From JAGMES01 sp023128035 (GTDB lineage: Bacteria; Bacillota; Halanaerobiia; DY22613), in assembly GCA_030627905.1 (NCBI GenBank), contig DAOVRZ010000013.1:1-64000 (forward strand): DNA of 64,000 bases, written 5' to 3'. The position numbers and the translations under genes are program-made. Below are positions 60,215 through 64,000 of the stretch, piece by piece. Under the pieces are notes generated by a model that was given only the letters and a program-made list of their open reading frames with translations, made no database searches and had not been told where the DNA came from. The stretch's first letter is position 1; each line of letters begins with the position of its first letter.

Positions 60215-62008
60215 ATGAGATATAGACTATTCCTTATTTTGCTATGCTTCGTGTTGGTTTTTATGAGTTCAGGTTGTACTTATCGTGAAAAATTAATTAC
60301 TTCAGGAAAAGCAGCCTTGTCCAATGGAGATTTGGAGAAGGCAAAAGTCATTTTTGATGATTATTTGTCTTTTTCTCCACATAAGTCAGAAGGATATTTA
60401 TATCTTGGTTTTATTGCTCTCTATCAGGATCGTATTGAGGATGCGATTGAGCATTTTGAAAATTCATTGAAACATAATGACGAACCTGGTTTAGAATATT
60501 TAGGATTAGGACAGGCTTATTTGAGTTTATTAGAATATGATATAGCCAAAGAATATTTAGAGAAAGCCCGAGAAGTAGATGAATATCCTGTGACTGAGTA
60601 TCTTTTAGGTTTTATTTATTTTAATGAAGGAAAACATTTTAAAGCTCAACAAGCATTAAATGTTGCCAGTAAAACTTACCCAAAACGTGGTGAGATTTGG
60701 GCTGCTTTGGGTAAAATTTTGCTTGAGAATGCTAAAACCTTTGATGCAGCAAAAGCATATCAAATGGCCTATGTGTATGGAATTAGAGAATTTGATCTTT
60801 ATTTTGGGCTGGCTGAAGCATATTATCAAATGGGAAATTACCATCAAGCGATAGCTGTGGCAGAGCAGGCTTTAACAGAAAGGCATATCAGCATAGAGGA
60901 AAAGGAACAATTGTATCTAAAGCTGGCTCAATATAATATGAATCAGAATCCTGCAAAATCTATAGAGAGTTTTAAGGCGATTTTGGCGAATGATCCAGAT
61001 CAGGCAGAGGTATTATTGATGTTAGGGCAATTGTATTTTCATGAAGGGATGTATTATGAAGTTATAGATACGTATGAACAATTTTTGAAAACATATTCGC
61101 CAAAGGTTAATGTTTTACACACGATGTATCGATCTTATCTGGCTTTAGAGAATTATAAATTAGCTGAGGAATATCTTAAAGCTCTGATTCAATTAAAGAG
61201 TAATGAGATATCGTATTATATGGAACTGATTAATCTATATCAGATGCAAGAACGTTTTAAAGAGGTAATTCCAGTTTACAAAGAGGCTCTTCAATTAACT
61301 CCTGATGATTTAACACTTTTAGTCAATTTGAGTGGATTGTTTTTAAATTTGGAGCAATATGAGGATGCTTTGCCTTATTTCGTCCGAGCTATCAAATTGA
61401 ATCCTACTAATTTTGATCTTTACCTTAGTAAAGCATATGCGTATTATAAATTGCAAAAAACAAAAGATGAAAAAATTACCTATGAACAGATTTTAGTAAT
61501 TGACCCAAATCATTTGGTTACGATTAATAATCTTGCTCAACTTTTAAGAGATACCAACAGGTTGGATGAGGCTTTTGAACTTTATCAAAAAGCCATGGTT
61601 TTGGATCCTAGTGTTGGAAAATACGATAAAAATCTAGGATATATTCTTCTTATAAAAGAGGATTATGTGGGTGCTAGAGAGTGGTTGAAAAAAGCTATTG
61701 ATAAAGACTCAAAGGACTATGAATCTTATCGTTTTTTAGGGGATACGTATATGGGACAGGATCAATATGCTGAAGCTGTAAAGTGTTATGAAGAGAGTTT
61801 GAAGATAAAACCTGATTATTATTATGCAATATATCCTTTAGGTAAAGCTCATTACTTTTTAAATGAATTAGATAAGGCTAAATCATATTTTGAAACTTAT
61901 TTGGAACGGTATCCCTTGAATGAAGGAAGTAAATTTTATTTAACCAGGATTGCTTGGCTAAAAGATCAAAAAGCTCCTGATTTTGAAATAAAACCTGCTG
62001 GAGAGTGA
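60215..62008 (+). CDS. TPR-repeat lipoprotein
   Basis: This 597-residue protein has a lipoprotein signal (LILLCFVLVFMSSGC, lipidated Cys21). About fifteen TPR units fill the rest, for example GYLYLGFIALYQDRIEDAIE, YLGLGQAYLSLLEYDIAKEY, LLVNLSGLFLNLEQYEDALP and YRFLGDTYMGQDQYAEAVKC. It is anchored in a membrane and probably scaffolds envelope complexes. Its stop codon lies in copy 3 of the family-1 repeat, and copy 2 precedes the gene in the same orientation, so the gene is bracketed by direct repeats. GCAAAGGAAG precedes the ATG. Confidence 0.88.
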   Translation: MRYRLFLILLCFVLVFMSSGCTYREKLITSGKAALSNGDLEKAKVIFDDYLSFSPHKSEGYLYLGFIALYQDRIEDAIEHFENSLKHNDEPGLEYLGLGQAYLSLLEYDIAKEYLEKAREVDEYPVTEYLLGFIYFNEGKHFKAQQALNVASKTYPKRGEIWAALGKILLENAKTFDAAKAYQMAYVYGIREFDLYFGLAEAYYQMGNYHQAIAVAEQALTERHISIEEKEQLYLKLAQYNMNQNPAKSIESFKAILANDPDQAEVLLMLGQLYFHEGMYYEVIDTYEQFLKTYSPKVNVLHTMYRSYLALENYKLAEEYLKALIQLKSNEISYYMELINLYQMQERFKEVIPVYKEALQLTPDDLTLLVNLSGLFLNLEQYEDALPYFVRAIKLNPTNFDLYLSKAYAYYKLQKTKDEKITYEQILVIDPNHLVTINNLAQLLRDTNRLDEAFELYQKAMVLDPSVGKYDKNLGYILLIKEDYVGAREWLKKAIDKDSKDYESYRFLGDTYMGQDQYAEAVKCYEESLKIKPDYYYAIYPLGKAHYFLNELDKAKSYFETYLERYPLNEGSKFYLTRIAWLKDQKAPDFEIKPAGE

Positions 62009-62118
62009 ACTCGTCCAGCTAAAGCTGAACATTGGGGCTTCAGTAGGGGATTCTACCCCCCACTGAAGATTAAAAACAATTTCCACCACTTATAGAAGTG
62101 GGGGTTTTATTTTAAAAG
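62003..62118 (-). repeat. Palindromic IS605-end-like repeat, family 1, copy 3
   Basis: This copy is nearly identical to copy 2 and in the same orientation. Its first bases (GAGTGAACTCG) include the TGA stop codon of the TPR lipoprotein. Confidence 0.75.
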
Positions 62119-62141
62119 ATAAGTAAGTTATGGTTATAACT

Positions 62142-62205
62142 AAAGGGATGAATAAAGAAGTCGCTGGAGAAATATTTTTCATGCGACTTTTTTATTCATC
62201 CCTTT
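62142..62205. terminator. Long hairpin, 23 bp, before the XRE gene
   Basis: AAAGGGATGAATAAAGAAGTCGC (described as arm 62142-62164) pairs with 62183-62205, with one G-U pair. It is likely a terminator for the lipoprotein gene. Confidence 0.65.
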
Positions 62206-62247
62206 AAAACTTCACCACATTGACAAATAAAAATGTTAACAATTTAT

Positions 62248-62277
62248 ATTGCCAAACGACAATAAAAGATGTATAAT
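62248..62277 (+). promoter_or_regulatory. Promoter with overlapping operator of the XRE gene
   Basis: TTGCCA (62249-62254), 17 bases, TATAAT (62272-62277). The inverted repeat ATTGCC-AAAC-GACAAT (62248-62263) covers the -35 box, as expected for self-repression by an XRE regulator. A second, weaker TTGACA stands at 62220-62225. Confidence 0.65.
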
Positions 62278-62310
62278 AACAATAAGAAGATAGGAAGGAA
62301 AGGTGAAGGG

Positions 62311-62697
62311 ATGAAAGATCAGACTTTTGGAGAAAGATTGCGAAATTTGCGTGAAGAACGGGGATTGACGTTACAGCAGTTAAGTATGAGATCAGGGATT
62401 CATCAATCGACTATCTCACGTCTAGAGACTGACGCTTATCGCCGTCCTCATATCGAAACCTTTATCCAACTTGCAAACGGCTTAGAGATTAGTGTTCAGG
62501 AATTGGCTATCTTAACAAATTTAGTTGAACCCAGTTCTGAAGAAATAGTAATTAAAGATAAATTATTAAAAAAGCACTATCATTTATTAGACAAACAAAA
62601 TTTGATGTTGCTTAAGCAGTTGGAAAATATAGATGCAACTTCGAAGTATCATCTCATCCAATTTTTGCAAGGAATTCAGAATGTGATAAGTCAATAG
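62311..62697 (+). CDS. XRE-family transcriptional regulator
   Basis: The ATG at 62311 follows GGAAGGAAAGGTGAAGGG; the ATG at 62269 overlaps the promoter and is rejected. The 128-residue product has an XRE helix-turn-helix (residues about 6-62, LREERGLTLQQLSMRSGIHQ and STISRLETDAYRRPHIETFI) and a helical C-terminal part that may dimerise. Its length and layout resemble SinR-like repressors of spore formers. It is monocistronic with a probable self-operator. Confidence 0.85.
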   Translation: MKDQTFGERLRNLREERGLTLQQLSMRSGIHQSTISRLETDAYRRPHIETFIQLANGLEISVQELAILTNLVEPSSEEIVIKDKLLKKHYHLLDKQNLMLLKQLENIDATSKYHLIQFLQGIQNVISQ

Positions 62698-62763
62698 ATA
62701 AAAACCAGAGGAATCGTATAATGTACCCTATAGAGTGGACAATTTAAAAAAAGTCTACCCTAT

Positions 62764-62901
62764 GGAGAAGGGGTATCAAGTTTGTGTACAGATTCGTCAG
62801 ATAGAGTACACGACTGCCCATTTTGTGGACTGGTATTAGATAGAGATCATAACGCAGCCATAAACATATTGCACAAAGGTTTGGAAATGATTATGCAATA
62901 A
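62764..62901 (+). pseudogene. TnpB (IS200/IS605) C-terminal remnant
   Basis: The frame reads VHDCPFCGLVLDRDHNAAIN, then ILHKGLEMIMQ and a TAA. This is the second half of the TnpB zinc ribbon (CPFCG) and the last RuvC motif (DRDHNAAIN). The first Cys pair and everything upstream are gone. It is followed directly by a structured transposon end. Confidence 0.85.
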
Positions 62902-62904
62902 ATA

Positions 62905-63025
62905 CAAATTTTCTAGGGTTGGTTCGCCCCTAATTTACGCTTGTGGAGATCGCGTAAGACCTACTCAGATCGTTGAAACAAGAAGCCCCCACCTCTTAGC
63001 AAAGCGTAGGTGGCGGGTAGTTCAC
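62905..63025 (+). mobile_element. IS605-type right end / guide-RNA scaffold remnant
   Basis: Immediately after the TnpB stop comes a structured segment. It has TTACGCTTGTGGAGATCGCGTAA and a terminal hairpin AAGCCCCCACCT.../...AGGTGGCGGG, ending TAGTTCAC (63018-63025). In active elements this region encodes the omega guide RNA and the right end recognised by TnpA. Hydrogenase-gene sequence begins directly after GTTCAC, so this is the insertion boundary. Confidence 0.75.
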
Positions 63026-63538
63026 ATAAACTTAGTGATGCTGCTATTATAGACTTTGTTTGTGGAAGTTTAGCGATGACGACAGATTCTTTTGTAGTCA
63101 GTCCCCCTGTCTTTCCGGGTGGAGATATCGGCAAATTAGCGATATATGGTACTGTTAATGATCTTGCGATGGTGGGTGCAAAACCTCTTTTTTAAAGTTG
63201 TGCTTTGATCTTAGAAGAAGGATTGGATATGAGCCTATTTCAGCAGATTATGGAATCGTGCAGTGTTCCTATTTTGCCAGAGGTACAAGGAGTGTGTGAT
63301 CTTTTGGGCTTAGACCCCTTTCATGTAGCCAATGAAGGAAAACTTCTAGCGATAGTACCTGCTCAGCAGATGAAGTCTTAGAAGCAATGCGCGAATTGCC
63401 TGTTGGTAAGGATGTAGCTATCATTGGTGAAGTCATGGCAGTGACTGAATATCCTGAAGTCTATGTGGAGACAGAGATTGGGACAACGCGGATATTAGAG
63501 ATGTTAGCTGGGGATCAGTTGCCGAGGATATGTTAGGG
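63026..63538 (+). pseudogene. hypE: hypE relic (hydrogenase maturation)
   Basis: After the transposon end the reading frame LSDAAIIDFVCGSLAMTTDS, FVVSPPVFPGGDIGKLAIYG and TVNDLAMVGAKPLF is the ATP-binding half of HypE, the carbamoyl dehydratase for NiFe-hydrogenase cyanide ligands. A TAA follows PLF (63193-63195). Downstream pieces ALILEEGLDMSLFQQIME, VQGVCDLLGLDPFHVANEGK and the C-terminal EVMAVTEYPEVYVETEIGTT, RILEMLAGDQLPRIC (stop 63534-63536) are in order, but the central domain is largely deleted and frames change. The N-terminus was lost at the transposon insertion. Confidence 0.88.
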
Positions 63539-63540
63539 AT

Positions 63541-63734
63541 ATTATAATGTGAAGAAAGATAGGCTGGTGCATTAGCATTGGTTTGCTTTTTTAAAATAAT
63601 TCAAATGTTGTGTTCTTATCAAACAAGCCTGTAAGCTTAACTTAGAAAGCTAAGTCATTAATATTGATTGAATGAAGGAAAATTTTTATCACTGTAGAAC
63701 TGATAGGATGAAGTGCTAATGTATTTGGGGGCGA
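63541..63734. other. Intergenic, no supported feature
   Basis: An AT-rich stretch with one small stem (ACTTAG/CTAAGT near 63640-63657) and no gene. The promoter of the following gene must lie here but is not clear. Confidence 0.4.
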
Positions 63735-64000
63735 ATGGAAATGCAGGTTAAACGATTTTTAGAGTTGTCTGGTCTGGAAAAAAGAAAATTATTTGAGTAT
63801 ATTATGGATTGTGGTCCAAATAGTTATTTTTCAGATTTTGATGGAATGTTAAAGGATTATACAAGTGTGATTTTTGATGGTGGGAAAAATCATTTTTCAT
63901 TATGGGATGAAGGCAGGGTTAAGGGTTCTTTAGGTATGATTACTAAAGATGTAAAAGAACGAGGGGAAATTTTTATTACTGGGATTTATATTAATGAAGA
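63735..64000 (+). CDS. GNAT-like N-acetyltransferase, N-terminal part
   Basis: The frame from ATG 63735 (after GGGGGCGA) runs to the end of the window. The 88 visible residues (MEMQVKRFLELSGLEKRKLF, YTSVIFDGGKNHFSLWDEGR, VKGSLGMITKDVKERGEIFI) fit the first strands and helices of a GNAT acetyltransferase, but the acetyl-CoA-binding motif lies beyond the edge. A GNAT assignment is therefore tentative. Confidence 0.55.
   Translation, partial: MEMQVKRFLELSGLEKRKLFEYIMDCGPNSYFSDFDGMLKDYTSVIFDGGKNHFSLWDEGRVKGSLGMITKDVKERGEIFITGIYINE

Noticed and set aside
62764..62901. A functional TnpB nuclease
   Set aside because: Only the last zinc-ribbon half and final RuvC motif remain; the catalytic Asp and Glu regions upstream are missing.
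1..64000. CRISPR arrays, tRNA or rRNA genes
   Set aside because: I saw no regularly spaced direct repeats with unique spacers, no cloverleaf with a CCA-end pattern, and no rRNA-like conserved blocks. The repeats present are dispersed palindromes.

Overview
The window looks like a chromosome segment of a low-GC, anaerobic, spore-forming Clostridia-type bacterium that also has an outer membrane; a Halanaerobiales-like organism fits best. Three lines of evidence support this. (1) Spore-related genes: a Spo0E-like phosphatase, a SleB-type cortex hydrolase, and a Cys-rich spore-coat-like protein. (2) Diderm genes: a MacAB-type pump with two TolC-like outer-membrane factors, a secreted beta-barrel-like protein ending in Phe, and a non-lipidated periplasmic sugar-binding protein. 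(3) Fermentative genes: acyl-CoA dehydrogenase with EtfBA. The species is inferred, not read.

Layout. 1-8.3 kb: FMN riboswitch and ribU, tldD-tldE, a D-aminoacylase operon with two paired membrane proteins, and an acetate-family transporter. 8.5-12.2 kb: DEAD-box helicase, a membrane protein, endonuclease III, and a beta-barrel-like protein. 12.3-20.3 kb: a disaccharide operon with a LacI-type regulator carrying two tandem DNA-binding domains, an ABC importer without its ATPase, beta-phosphoglucomutase and a GH65 phosphorylase. 20.5-23.7 kb: acyl-CoA dehydrogenase and EtfBA. 23.8-26.9 kb: a broken radical-SAM/peptide locus divergent from a broken molybdopterin oxidoreductase. 27.1-32.6 kb: Lon-like protease, SleB-like hydrolase, FlhB-like/FliK-like pair, Spo0E-like protein. 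32.7-37 kb: gene debris, then a second radical-SAM/peptide locus with an MFS exporter. 37.1-41.7 kb: a decayed TPR/secreted-peptide pair, small HTH regulators, and an EamA transporter. 41.9-50 kb: a segment bracketed by inverted copies of a palindromic repeat, holding a CAP protein, a coat-like protein, the efflux system and a metallopeptidase. 50.5-52.3 kb: a third, intact radical-SAM/peptide locus. 52.5-56.4 kb: two LexA-type boxes, a decayed dnaE duplicate and an intact dnaE. 56.4-62.7 kb: HD-GYP sensor, TPR proteins, histidine kinase, XRE regulator. 62.7-64 kb: TnpB remnant, hypE remnant and a partial GNAT gene.

The most interesting theme is three separate precursor-peptide plus radical-SAM loci within about 27 kb (peptides of 32, 37 and 38 residues, none long enough for ordinary ORF calling). 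They are at different stages of decay: locus 1 has a nonsense codon and a G7-tract frameshift, locus 2 has one frameshift and a truncated inverted paralogue, and locus 3 is intact. Other points are the double-HTH LacI regulator, the dual LexA boxes upstream of a duplicated dnaE, a shared operator motif linking two small genes near 39 kb, and dispersed IS605-end-like palindromic repeats, several of which overlap the stop codon of the preceding gene.
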